From positions 80,042 to 144,041 of the forward strand of contig VTPC01001059.1 of the NCBI GenBank assembly GCA_011009095.1: a stretch of DNA of 64,000 bases. Reading direction: 5' to 3'. The position numbers and the translations under genes are program-made. The notes below the pieces were generated by a model. It was not told where the DNA came from. It did not search any database and worked only from the letters and a program-made list of their open reading frames with translations. Origin of the DNA: Ignelater luminosus. Taxonomy: Eukaryota > Arthropoda > Insecta > Coleoptera > Elateridae. This document shows positions 1 through 10,334 of the stretch, piece after piece. Every line of letters starts with the position of its first letter. The stretch's first letter is position 1.

Positions 1-796
1 AAGGTACACACTTCTCCCCTAATCTTACTATTAACTTTTAGTTTCCAGTCAGAAATACGCCATCATCTCTTTTCATTAACTCTTGAACAAAATTGAAGAG
101 TGAACAAATCCTCTTAGAGCAGGTCAGGTAGCATGGACATAGCAGAATCTCACCATGTTTTCTGTGTTTTTGATTCATGCCACATTTAATTGGAAGTAAC
201 GCAAAAGCTGTTAATTAGTAGGAGAAAGGTAGAAACTTGTTTTTTGTTCAATTTGCTTTATCTGTTAAATCAAGAAATTGAATGAACATTTTCTAGTGAA
301 AAAACAGAAGCTGGTTGCACAATGATAAGTCAGCTTACTACATGTTCTGTACGGTTTCAAAATAAACTAGGACACCTTAATTTTCCCATTGTAATATCTA
401 TATTTAATTTTGGCTTAAATATTTTTACCCATGGATTATTTGACCGATAAAGTCACATTTACACTAGGAAGAAAATACTTATATTTTTGAATTATTGTAG
501 TTGGACAGTGTCCTAGTTTATTTTGAAACCAATAGTACCATATTATCTTCTATGAAACAACATCAAACTTTTTTTGTCAGTAAAGTAATTTTAACTTCTC
601 AGTACACAAAGCTTAAGTAGTTCATAAAACTTTTCACTCAAACGTTTATTCACTTTTCTATACCGCTATATCATGAAGTCATGTCTTTAGGATTGTGTGG
701 TTTCCCTATGCAAAAATTACTTACATAATTACTGTAGCTGTAGCAAAACTGTAATTAGGTTATCTCAGTACTAATTACCATTACCTTGGATTTGAG
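1..796. other. AT-rich stretch, no gene seen
   Basis: No protein-coding signal could be recognised on either strand. The only structure noticed is a short inverted-repeat element at 353-530, listed separately. The subterminal repeats of the hAT-like element begin near 797. Confidence 0.5.
353..530. repeat. Short MITE-like inverted-repeat element
   Basis: A 23-bp sequence at 353-375, beginning GGTTTCAAAATAAACTAGG, reappears as a perfect reverse complement at 508-530, giving a 178-bp non-coding unit. Perfect 23-bp arms at this spacing are typical of a miniature inverted-repeat transposon. The outer flanks share GTAC only with a gap, so no target duplication is claimed and the superfamily is unknown. 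Confidence 0.6.
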
Positions 797-1189
797 CACT
801 AATAATGGCCAAAATAAGCACAAAAGATTGTTTAATATTAATATGCAAGAAGAAATTAGCAAAATAAGCACAGCTAAGCATTTATATGCACGAATAAGCT
901 CAAATAACCCTAAATGTTCCTTAATAAACAGCAAGGTATTTATGATAAAAAGTTTTGTTTTTTAATTAAATTTGTTAATTGTGCTTACATACGTGCATGC
1001 AATGTAACACCAGAGGTAAGAAAAGACAAAAACAAAATTCAGACTTTTATTTCCTATTTAAAATACATAGGAGGTATTGGCACTAAATAAGAACAAAATT
1101 AAATTTTACCATAGTAATAAGGACATATCATTAATTTACAGAAATTGATAGATACATAAAATGTATAAACTGAATTATAAATAATTTGA

Positions 1190-2771
1190 AAAGCAGTTGG
1201 TCACTAAAACCTTTTCGAGGTTTTTGGGAGCAAAACTTCTTCGTTTCTTATTAAAAATGAGATTATACGCAGAAAATGACCTTTCAACATCTAAGCTGTT
1301 AAAGGTGTAAATTTTAAGTATGGTGCATATTTAATTGAAAGATCACTAGGAAGATGAACTTTTTCCACTGACAAAACTTTATCTTTAACATCTAAAACCT
1401 TCAAACCAACATTTTCTGTCAAGAACTGAGTCAAGTTTGTTTTGAACTATTCGAGCGATATGCCCTTTAGCATTACCTATTTGTGATCTTGCAGTTCTCA
1501 CAATATTTAGAGCTTTATTAAAGCTAAGACTTGACTTCTCTATTTTTTTTATAGCATCTGCAATGCACAAAATGTTACTAGCAATGTATAAAATATTACT
1601 GCCTAAATGCTTATCTTTCAAGAGAGGTTTCGCGCTTTTTATTGAAGACGCACAGTTTTTACTGAAATCATTAACTATTTCGACTATTTCGTTAAAGTGG
1701 TTTAAATAGAACTCAACTGCTCTTAACCAAGTTCCCCAGTTTGTTACAACAGGTTGGGGAGGTAAAGGTACACTGAGTAGTTTGGATTTATAGTGTATGT
1801 TACTCTTAAAGGTGCATGCGCTAAACATGTCACAAGTATCAAATTTGGTTAAAATATTTGTAGGATGTGTGCTGCAGATACCATATAAGCGTCTGCATCG
1901 GTATACATAATTAAAACATTCTTGTCATTAAATTTGTTTGGAAAGAGAAATCTTAAGCAAGAATTTACAAAATAAGTTATGGTTTTACTATTTGTATTTT
2001 CCAATATTTTTGAACGTAATAAATATGATCGAGTTCAATTGGATTTACTTAACTGCACTTTAATGGAATTGGCAACATAGAAAACCAAATCAGTCCTCCA
2101 GCAATATTTTCTGTTATCTGCTGTATTGCGTTATCGTAGCAAACATCCAGATAATTTTTTGCAACATTTACTCACACGGCATATTGCGATCATAATACTT
2201 TTACAAAAGTGTCTTAAAAATTGGGTTTTCTACAGTATTCCAAGGAATATTTGCAGCACTAAGTGCACGACGTAAGTATTCGGCAAATTCTTTCTTTTGT
2301 CGGCTCGTTTTGTTATAAACGTTTGCTTCAACTTAGTTTTTGTGGCGACATTAACCTAATGGAAAGATGTTTTAACATGCTGCTGTAGTTGATTTCTTTT
2401 TGTTGCTGGACACCTAAAAAAACCAAAACGTTGTGCTTTCACGAATTGTCAATTAATTATACAAATTTGTTAAACTATTTAGCAATTACCATTGTTAATA
2501 ATAATTATATTTAATAATTTAATTATAATAAAATAAACACTTCGCGTTGAAAAACAAAAGTGTAAAATGTATATACTAGAATAAACAAATACGAGGTTCG
2601 TAATTTATGAATTTATCCATAAACTTTTACTAGTTATATCATAAAGTAATCACTAAGACAATTATTAAAAATAAACTATTCAGTACAGGAGTACAATTTA
2701 CTTACCTCTTTACTGCAAGAGTTACAAAAAATTACGTAATCATCAGATGAAAAGCAGTCATAATTATTTAA
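1190..2771 (-). pseudogene. hAT transposase pseudogene (CGGBP1-like insect family)
   Basis: Reading the minus strand, a zinc-finger-like start (FCNSCSKE near 2715) is followed, after a likely intron of about 290 bases (donor GTAAGT near 2709, acceptor TTTTTTTAG near 2418), by CPATKRNQLQQHVKTS, the typical CGGBP1-like N-terminus. Then come NYLDVCYDNAIQQITENI (about 2110-2160), TDADAYMVSA (1890), VTNWGTWLRAVEFYLNHF (about 1690-1750) and a hAT C-terminal dimerisation motif, DVERSFSAYNLIFNKKRRSF (about 1220-1280). The longest open piece is 1385-1828. Several frameshifts and stops, including a TAG just before the DVERSF motif, show it is dead. In life the protein would bind element ends and catalyse cut-and-paste transposition in the nucleus. 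Confidence 0.75.
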
Positions 2772-2922
2772 CCACTGTTTTATTAAAACATTTTATGGAA
2801 GTTTTTCCATTTTCATTTTGTACGACAGTAATTTTAAAACAATTGAACAGCTTGACTTCCCAACTTACGCACTACGTTATTATTTCTTTTACCGGTAGCA
2901 CTCAGTTACTACAGCAAAATAA

Positions 2923-3288
2923 TTTTAAGTTTGGAGTGCATGCCTTTTATCTGCTGAAAGGACGGAGGAGCGATAACTAATAAAAAGGATTTGGTAGGCC
3001 CTTTTAAAATTTTTTAGCTAAGTAGCAAACAAATCTCTAAACTAAAAATATATTTAAGTAAAGTAAAATACATCTTCTTAAAATTCTTTATATCCTTGAA
3101 AACAAATATTAGAAAGGGCGCACAAGTTCTAATAAGTGGGCACAATGCAAATCGTGTATAAACACCTTATATTTCAAATAACATTTCCTTTAAAGATTAG
3201 TACAAAGATTTATTATACTTTACATCTCTACTTAAAGTATTCAAATCCTATCATGTGTCTCTCATTTTGCAAGAATTATTTGTATGTA
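2923..3288. repeat. Segment shared with 23375-23660 and 30404-30480
   Basis: From TTTTAAGTTTGG onward this sequence matches the copy at 23375 with scattered differences. It continues colinearly into 30404-30480 on the far side of the P element. It is the 5' non-coding part of the hAT-like repeat, and it is the reference used to place the P insertion. Confidence 0.8.
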
Positions 3289-3679
3289 CAGTGGACCTAG
3301 CGTAAGCTTACGGGTGAACCTACGATGCGCACTGGCAAATCCTTCAGAAGGATTTTTCCTATACCTCACAGTAAGTTTACTATTCATTTCGATTTATCTC
3401 TAGTAATTGCTATTATTTCTATTATTAGTTATATTTTTAATATTATTGATTTGTTATTATATTTATTATAGTATTGATTATCTATTGAATTAATTTATAA
3501 ATTCTATTTAAAATTTGGGATTCAGCGTTGAAGTTTCTCGTCTTATTAGTATTGTATCTTTATAAATTACATATTTCGATATTTCCATTTAATTAATTAT
3601 TAATTAAGTTTAAATCGAAAATTAAGAATAAAAGTTTGAGTGGTCAGTGCCGTGAAATCATAAGTGCGGTTTTAAAGTT

Positions 3680-4888
3680 ATGAAGGAAGAAGCAGAAGCT
3701 GGTGCACCTATTATAGCATTACAAAAAGTTCAAGAACGTGTTACTCGGGCTACGGGTATTTCCTTACGATCAGTACAATCGATACAACAAGAAGCAACCA
3801 AAATTTCCAAGGGCGAGGGTTCTATGTTTACAATACCAACTAAGAAAGGAAAGTAGGCCCATACTAAAACAAACCTTGATGTCGCTGACCGAGATATTTT
3901 GAGAAGATTAATTACTAATTTATACGTTACAGAGAAAAAAGTTCCTACGGTTCGCAACATTTTGAAACAGTTTCAGGAAGCAGTGGATTACACGGGGAGT
4001 AAAGACAGTTTACGCAAAGAAATTCTCAATATAGGATTTCGCTGGCCAAAAACCAAGACAAATAGAAAACTCCTAATGGAAAAACACGAAATTCGACATC
4101 AAAGACTGCATTTTTTAAGAAGTATGAAGAGATAGAGAAGAAGGACGCCCAATCGTATATATGGATGAAACGTACATACATTCATCTCACACATATAACC
4201 AGGCATGGAGTGATGATAGCAATGAAGGATTGAGAAAACCCATTTCGAAAGGTCAAAGGTTAATAATTGTGCATGCCGGCAGCGAAAATGGATTTATAAA
4301 AGGAGCAGAATTGATGTTCAAATCTTCAAGTACCACGGGCGATTATCACCACGAAATGAGTTTTTCAAATTATAAAAAATGGCTTCAGAAGAAACTTATA
4401 CCAAATTTACCACCTCGAAGCGTCTTAGTGATTGACAATGCCCCATATCATAATGTAGTGGCGGAAAAATGCCCGACAAGTGCAAGCAGAAAAGAAGATA
4501 TGAGAAGCTGGCTAAGAAATAAAAATATATCTTTTAGTGACAATATGTTGAAGCCGGAATTATACAACTTATACACCCGGATTTGAACCCGATAGAGTTT
4601 GTATGGGCGTCGTTAAAACAGTATGTAAGAGAACCAAATGTCAATTTTAATTTCAAGGAGGTTGAGAAATTTTGTCGCGAATTTTTTGAACAATTTTCTG
4701 CCGAAGAATGGAAATCGAGGTGTGAACACAGTAGAAATTACGAATTGGAATACATGAAAAAAGAACCTGCATTAGATTTAGTAGTTGATAGTTTAATTAT
4801 AAATTTGGGCGAAGATAGTGATTCGGAAACTGAGTGGGAAAGTGAAAATTCAAATTTATCTGGCATAGAGCATTTAGACCAACTGTAA
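3680..4888 (+). pseudogene. Tc1-like DDE transposase, broken
   Basis: The first ATG at 3680 opens an N-terminal helix-turn-helix part (VQERVTRATGISLRSVQSIQ). A TAG at 3854-3856 breaks it, and the same frame resumes to 4135 (GSKDSLRKEILNIGFRWPK). A frameshift near 4130-4150 leads into the catalytic core: first D in YMDETYIH (about 4164), second D in VLVIDNAPYHN (4434), and the last acid E in HPDLNPIEFVW (4595) after another frameshift near 4560-4580. The C-terminal frame ends at 4888 in an acidic tail. The family is a large IS630/Tc1-like group common in insects and cnidarians. In remembered relatives a segment of roughly 25-30 residues precedes the final HPDLNPIE motif; here KPELYNL runs almost straight into it, so a small deletion is likely. 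The gene cannot make an active enzyme. Confidence 0.85.
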
Positions 4889-5358
4889 GTACTGAAATTT
4901 TCTGTTTTTCTGGAGTTGTTCAATTATTTCATCTATTATTATTTATTATTATTTTTTATTATTTATTATAATTAACACAAAAATTAATTTTAATTATTAA
5001 ATATTTTTTCAGTTTACTGCAATAGCAATTTCAAATCATTTTCTATTTGAAAGATTTTAAAAATGTGTTTAGTTAGGATTTCTATTTTGTAAAAAGGTTT
5101 AGGTAAATTTTACAACTTGAATGACAAAAAGGGTATTATAAATCTTTGCAAAAATGTCAATCGTCTTTTTAAAAATGTTTGAAAGGAAAGGAAATGTACA
5201 TTTATGGTCTTTTTCCCGAATTACAAGACATCTGGTCAACAACCTTTCATAAACAACAGAGAATTTCTATGGCAAGAGTGTTATTTAAGTTATTTAATTA
5301 TTGGGGTACGTTAGAGTAATTGTGTTGTTTTTAAAATTAATGTCGGAACTATTTAATA
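4889..5358. other. 3' non-coding part of the Tc1-like element
   Basis: This is AT-rich sequence between the transposase stop at 4888 and the nested mariner at 5359. It resumes at 6674-6990 on the other side. Nothing coding was seen in it. Confidence 0.6.
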
Positions 5359-6671
5359 AAGGGTTTTCCAATAAGAGGTGTTATTTTGAATAGCCCGCTA
5401 TTTCGGTAGATGTCACTTTTGAAGCTATCATTTTTTGACATTTGACAAGTAGAAACTACGCCATTAATAAATATGGAACGATACACGCTTCAACAACGCA
5501 TTGAAATTATTAAAATTCACTATAAAAATGGTGAAAATTTGGCAGAGACGGTTCGTAAAACTCGAACATTTTTGGGTCACCGTGAAGCACCTTGTCGGAC
5601 CGCAATACAGAAATTGGTGACAAAATTCGAGCTCTTGGGACAAGTTAGTGATGTGAAGATGTGAAGAATAAAACCCGTGCACGTCGCTCAAGAACAGCCG
5701 AGAATATTGCTGTTGTAGCCGAAAGTGTTAAAGAAAACCCAGGTTTGTCCATTCCTCGTCGTTCTTTGGAATTAGCCATTCCACAAACGTCATTACACCG
5801 TATTTTGCATAAAGATTTGGGTCTTAAGGCTTATAAAGTCCAGTTAACACAAGAACTCAAGCCGGCCGATCATCAACAACGTCGTGTCTTTGCTGATTGG
5901 GTCGTTGAAATGCATGAAAATGATCCAGAATTCCATCGAAAAATCATCTTGAGTGATGAGGCCCATTTCCACCTCGGTGGCTTCGTCAACAAGCAAAATT
6001 GTCGGATCTGGGGCTCAGAAAATCCAAGAGTTATTGTTGAAAAGTCTCTCTATCCTCAACGTGTGACTGTTTGGTGCGGTTTATGGTCCGGCGGAGTCAT
6101 TGGACCTTACTTTTTCGAAAATGAGGCTGGAGCAACAGTTACGGTGACTGGATTGCGCTATCGAGAGATGATTAACGATTTTTTATGGCCGGAATTGGAT
6201 GGTATTGATCTGGACAACGTTTACTTTCAACAAGACGGCGCTACGTGCCACACAAGCAACGAAACCATTGATCTTTTACGGAAAAAGTTTCCGGACCGTG
6301 TTATCTCTCGAAGAGGTGATCACAATTGGCCACCGAGATCTTGTGATTTAACACCTTGCGACTTCTTTCTTTGGGGCCACGTGAAAGAGAAGGTCTACGC
6401 CAACAGCCCAGCGTCGATTCAAGACCTCAAAGATGGAATTCGTGAGGCTATCGAGGACATAGGGCAGCCACTTTGCGATTTGGTTATGGAAAATTTCATG
6501 AAAAGGATATTGTCCTGTAAGCGTGGTCGTGGTGGTCATTTGCCTGATGTTATTTTCCACTATTAACGGCATACCTTCCTCTTTATAATGAAATAAACAT
6601 CCGATCATTTATATTAAAAAATGGCACTTTTCTTTGAATATCAAAATAACACCTCTTATTGGAAAACCCTT
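5359..6671 (+). mobile_element. DD41D (rosa-like) mariner-family transposon
   Basis: A 1,313-bp element bounded by 31-bp perfect terminal inverted repeats beginning AAGGGTTTTCCAATAAGAGG. TA lies on both sides (5357-5358 and 6672-6673). It sits inside the 3' part of the larger Tc1-like element, so it is the younger insertion. The one gene it carries has a single visible lesion, and the two ends are still identical, which points to recent arrival. Confidence 0.92.
5473..6566 (+). pseudogene. DD41D mariner transposase with one 8-bp duplication
   Basis: The start ATG at 5473 gives a helix-turn-helix N-terminus (YTLQQRIEIIKIHYKNGENL). The rest is open from 5661 to 6566. The catalytic acids are D in IILSDEAHFH, D in YFQQDGATCHT and D in LTPCDFFLWG. 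The last two are separated by 41 residues, matching the DD41D group (rosa from Ceratitis, known from the literature). The frame is broken only by a tandem duplication of GATGTGAA at 5650-5657 and 5658-5665, which brings in TGA at 5662-5664. Without the duplication the two parts would be one protein of about 360 residues. The enzyme would cut at the terminal repeats and insert at TA. GC content is higher than in the flanking DNA. Confidence 0.9.
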
Positions 6672-7025
6672 TACTATTTATTTAATTTTTATTTTATTTC
6701 TTTAAATATTTTAAAATTTAATTCATACTATATTTTTAAATTACATACAGATTTTTTGATGTGTAAATATATACTAGTCATCTAAAAGTTTGTATTAATA
6801 AAAGTTTCCAAAATCCATTACGGTTTTTCGTACAAAAGGTCACTACGAGCTCTACAGTTAAATTTTATTTTAAACTAGGATTTCATCCTGTTTATATTTT
6901 AGATGCAACTTTTGTCACTTAATGTACAAATGCTCCGACGCGATACGATGTCTCTCTCCTTCATCTCCTATCTGTGTTCCTCTTCTGCGCAGGGTGACCC
7001 GTAAGCTTACGCTAGGTCCACTGTA

Positions 7026-7383
7026 CCTGTAGTTGTAAAGCAAACCTAAAAACTTGTTTACAAATTTATATGATTACCTGCACCTGCATCTTCTTTCAAG
7101 GATAACTGTTTCCCAAATCCTAAATCCAACCTCTACCCATTTATTTGAGATAAGTGCTTCTACCTACTTTCTACTTAATAGCAATAGTGTATAGTTAGGA
7201 GAATATGTTTCTTTCGAAAATATATTCACATAAAAGAATGGAAATATTTATAGTTTGTTCGAGGCTCTAAGTTATATAGAAAAGAAAAATAGACATAAAA
7301 AAGAAAGTAAAGCACGAATAAACACAAATAAGCACAAATTCAAAAAAGAAGCATAAACATGTTGAAACGAGCATAATAAGTAG
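7026..7383. repeat. hAT-like repeat, distal segment of copy 1
   Basis: This continues the repeat broken by the Tc1-like element and matches 30487-30809 with scattered differences. It ends in the cluster of AATAAGCAC-type motifs. After 7383 the two copies differ, but similarity resumes at about 8229-8315 against 30808-30915. Copy 1 therefore appears to hold about 850 extra bases there. Confidence 0.75.
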
Positions 7384-7515
7384 AGAGCGGATTCTTAGAA
7401 TAATAAAATGTCAGAAATAGGATCCCAAAATAGAAAAGATAGAAAGAGACATAGAACAGAAATCCTAAATCAGAATACTGAAAATCTCACAGTTTGAATA
7501 TAATTTACATTTTAT

Positions 7516-7773
7516 TTAGCAATAGATGTACATGCATACATTTCTGAAATTGGCTTGTATGTGACAGAGAAGGGGACAGCTGCGCTCGACATCACATGAT
7601 GTAACAGGTGTATATTTGTGACTTTGTATTAAACTTTGAGTATCAACACTTTCCCCAGCTAATAATTTTTTTATATCCAACATATCTCTATAATCCGGAT
7701 TTTTTGCTGTAACATTTAAGAATTTTTCATACGCTAATTTCCCAACATTACTGGGACACCCTTTCAGAGACAT
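7516..7773 (-). pseudogene. hAT transposase C-terminal fragment
   Basis: An open stretch of 85 codons on the minus strand contains KYTPVTSCDVERSCP, matching the hAT C-terminal dimerisation motif (usually T-S-C/V-DVERSFS). It is preceded by NPDYRDMLDIKKLLAGE, which resembles the helix before that motif in insect hAT proteins. The motif ends abnormally (ERSCP), and neither the RNase-H core nor the zinc finger is present. It lies in the extra 850 bases that separate the two copies of the hAT-like repeat, so it may be the tail of a second, different hAT element. Confidence 0.5.
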
Positions 7774-8320
7774 TTCTACTGTTTAGATTATCGTCAGTGA
7801 AGGTAATCCAACTTTCTCTAATTATCTTATGCTTGAAACTAGAGTTTTAGAATGATCTTTTATGTAAAGGAGATTGTTTTTTATATTAGGTTGATTTAAG
7901 TAACCTTGCGCAAAGGTTAGGTGGTATGGAAGTAACTAAAGTACCCACAACTTACATTGAGATGCGAACGAAGTTTAAGTTATTGCATCTCAACTGAGGG
8001 AATACATAAAAAAAAGAAATAAAATATCCTAAAATAAGAAGCTAAAATACAGACAGTATTTAGGATCAACATTCGTAATTGAAGAATTTAGGAAAAATAA
8101 AAAGGGTGCCAAATGATTTACATTTTATAGAAATAAGTTTATAACTTGGTTTTAGTTCACGCCCTAAATAATTAATAAAAAGGATCTTTCCTACAAATCC
8201 GTTATTTAATAATAAGCATTTATACCTGTGACCCAGTGTCTTTAGAATTAGAATATCTCATATTAAGTAATAAGCATTTGCTTAAACATTCAAGGTCTAG
8301 TAATTACCTTTATTACATTG

Positions 8321-8756
8321 AAAATCTATTTCCTACTAAAATAAACAACACATCAGTCTTAAAGTTTTCCATATAAAGGTAGAGTTTTATGAAGCTACAG
8401 CTTCATCATTGGAATTACCATGTATTGTTAAAATGTCTCAAGAAAGGTCAAATAGACTGTACCTTACATAAATACAGACCTGCAGATGTAATTGGTTCAT
8501 TCAAGTTATTCAGTTACGACTTTGCTGTTAAACCCACACTTTCCTTTTGTTTGGATAAATGGTCTTTGTTAGTCAGGTAGTGCTTTAAAACTCAAACTCG
8601 ATAAAGAGTACTACACAGTACACCTTAACAATTATAGAAAAGTATGGGATCTTTTAGCACCTCGATCATGAAAGTATTATCGTGCTAAACCAAAGTTTTT
8701 CATTGCTGCTAGATTTCGTATTAAAAAAGTCTGGGAAATGTCCCGAAATAATGTTT
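8321..8756. other. Intergenic, nothing recognised
   Basis: There is no recognisable coding similarity. A short open stretch at 8389-8580 has no known motif and is not called. The protease gene repeat unit begins just after this. Confidence 0.4.
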
Positions 8757-8826
8757 CGATTAAACGAAAACTTATTACACTAGACAATTAAGTACTACTC
8801 ATTAAATTATCTTCTGTATTTCTAAT

Positions 8827-9783
8827 TTACGTCAAAGCATTTCCTATCCAATCCCTAAATTTTGCTGCGTCTGCAAATACTGTATATTTTGTTGGATCAC
8901 AGGTACCAGTGTTTCTTAAAGGAATTGATACAACTCCTCTTAGTGTCCATCTTCCACTTATTTTCATAGCAAGTCCAGCACCACTATTTCCTAAACACGG
9001 TCCTGAACGGTCAGGTTTTTCTAAAAACAAAACTTTTATAAATCTGCGGCTGTACGTTTTGTATATTTAACATTTACCAGCACGAAAAGTCCTGTTTGAA
9101 GTTATTCCTCTAAACCCAATATCAGATCTAAGACAAGTGACCTGGTGTACTATTGGTAGATCGATTTTTTTAGCTTCGAAAACAACATTTTTTCCAGTTT
9201 CTTCTCTATCCCAACCAGCGACGGTTTCTTTGTGGCCAACAGTCGCATTCAAATCATCATTTCCTTGCCATAAACATAAAGGCTAAATGCGAGTTTTGTA
9301 TACTACAGTCTCTTTTAATGTTAAAATTGCGATATCTCCATCGCCTTTCAGTTGTTGATAATTAGGATGATTACAGCTTTATTTGCCCAACTTCTAGGCC
9401 TAATTATTCCTAGAACCACTAACAAGTTTTCAATCGGAAAAATAGGAGCATTAAAGGACTGCATACAATGAACACCTAAAAATATATTTTGAGTATTTAT
9501 ATTTCGTGTATTCACAGTTAACATTTATACAATACCTACAATCACATAGCGATTGGTCAATAAACTTCCTGTACATCTGTATCTGTAGTTGGGATTTTCT
9601 AAATAATACATTAAAGCCACCATCCATGAAAATTTTCTTTCTTCTATGGCATCACCATGGACTATCCGGTCTTGGATAGTCACCGAAGAGCCACCACATT
9701 GTTCAGTGGATGGTACAAGTGTAGTTGGAGTAGTTAACGTTGTTGTCGTTGGTGTGGTTGTTGTTGTTATCCGCGTTCTTGTG
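8827..9783 (-). pseudogene. Serine protease homologue copy 1, pseudogene
   Basis: The minus strand encodes a Thr-rich linker (TTTTTPTTTTLTTPTT), then EQCGGSS and a plausible activation site QDRIVHGD, then a chymotrypsin-fold domain. Exons appear to be about 9783-9536, 9475-9078 and 9020-8827, with GT-AG introns at 9476-9535 (60 nt) and 9021-9077 (57 nt) matching those of the sister copies. The His motif is altered (VGVHC for AAHC). The active-site region reads CLGNSGAG, so Ser is kept but the Asp before it is Asn. The Cys in the FCAG motif is Arg. A short deletion with frameshift near 9380 removes the segment equivalent to FRNIISYI of copy 3, and a TAG at about 9285 replaces a Gln codon. It is therefore a pseudogene. 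The upstream exon edge is uncertain. Confidence 0.75.
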
Positions 9784-10334
9784 TAGCCGGTACAGTTGTT
9801 AAAAATTATTATAAAATTATTTTCTTTTAAACAAGTGCCACGTCTTCAGTAAGCCAAATTCTATGACTGTATAAAGAGATATAAAGTGAAAGCGAAAAAG
9901 ACAAACAATCTGTAACTAAAGTCATCCGATCTATGGCTAGACTGCAATGAGAATGGAACAAAAAACAAGCACAAGATAGTTTGTTTTTGTTCTGTTCTAC
10001 AGTTTTTTTATTTACTGTTGCATACTATTACATTTAAAATCTTTATCCAGCTATCAAGAAAAAAACGGCCATACTTGCCGCACCTGCCAGATAAAATAAC
10101 TCAATGCAAGTTTTATAATATTCCCAAAAAAAAGGAAAAATTCCTTTAAGTTGTCAAGTTGCCTATAAGACAAAAGGAGCAAACTCTGCGTTATAAACAA
10201 CTTTCTATGAAAGAATTTTCGTGCTTTGTAAATATCGCGAGAGTTGTTGTAGGAATGTTTAGATTAAACGAAAACATATTACACTAGACAATTTATTAAG
10301 TACTATTCATGAAATTATCATCAGTATTTCTAAT

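Larger units (their letters stand above)
3289..7023 (+). mobile_element. IS630/Tc1/mariner-superfamily DNA transposon, disrupted
   Basis: The ends are a 27-bp perfect terminal inverted repeat starting CAGTGGACCTAGCGTAAGC (3289-3315 and 6997-7023). It is flanked by TA on both sides (3287-3288, 7024-7025), the target duplication of this superfamily. The copy at 30480-30495 shows the same flanks joined with one TA, an empty site. Inside lie a broken transposase gene (3680-4888) and a nested DD41D mariner (5359-6671). Without the nested element it is about 2.4 kb. The terminal repeat contains the palindrome GTAAGCTTAC. Confidence 0.9.
797..7383 (-). mobile_element. hAT-like element, copy 1, carrying nested insertions
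   Basis: This old element holds a minus-strand hAT transposase pseudogene (1190-2771). Near both edges it is rich in the motif AATAAGCACAAATAAGC (about 800-900 and 7310-7380), as expected of subterminal transposase-binding repeats. Possible ends are CACTAATAATG at 797 and AGCATAATAAGT near 7372-7383, roughly inverted to each other; no 8-bp duplication was found, so the borders are approximate. The stretch 2923-3288 plus 7026-7383 is repeated at 23375-23660 plus 30404-30809. An IS630/Tc1/mariner element (3289-7023) interrupts it. Alternatively only the shared part is one repeat and the hAT gene is a neighbour. Confidence 0.5.
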
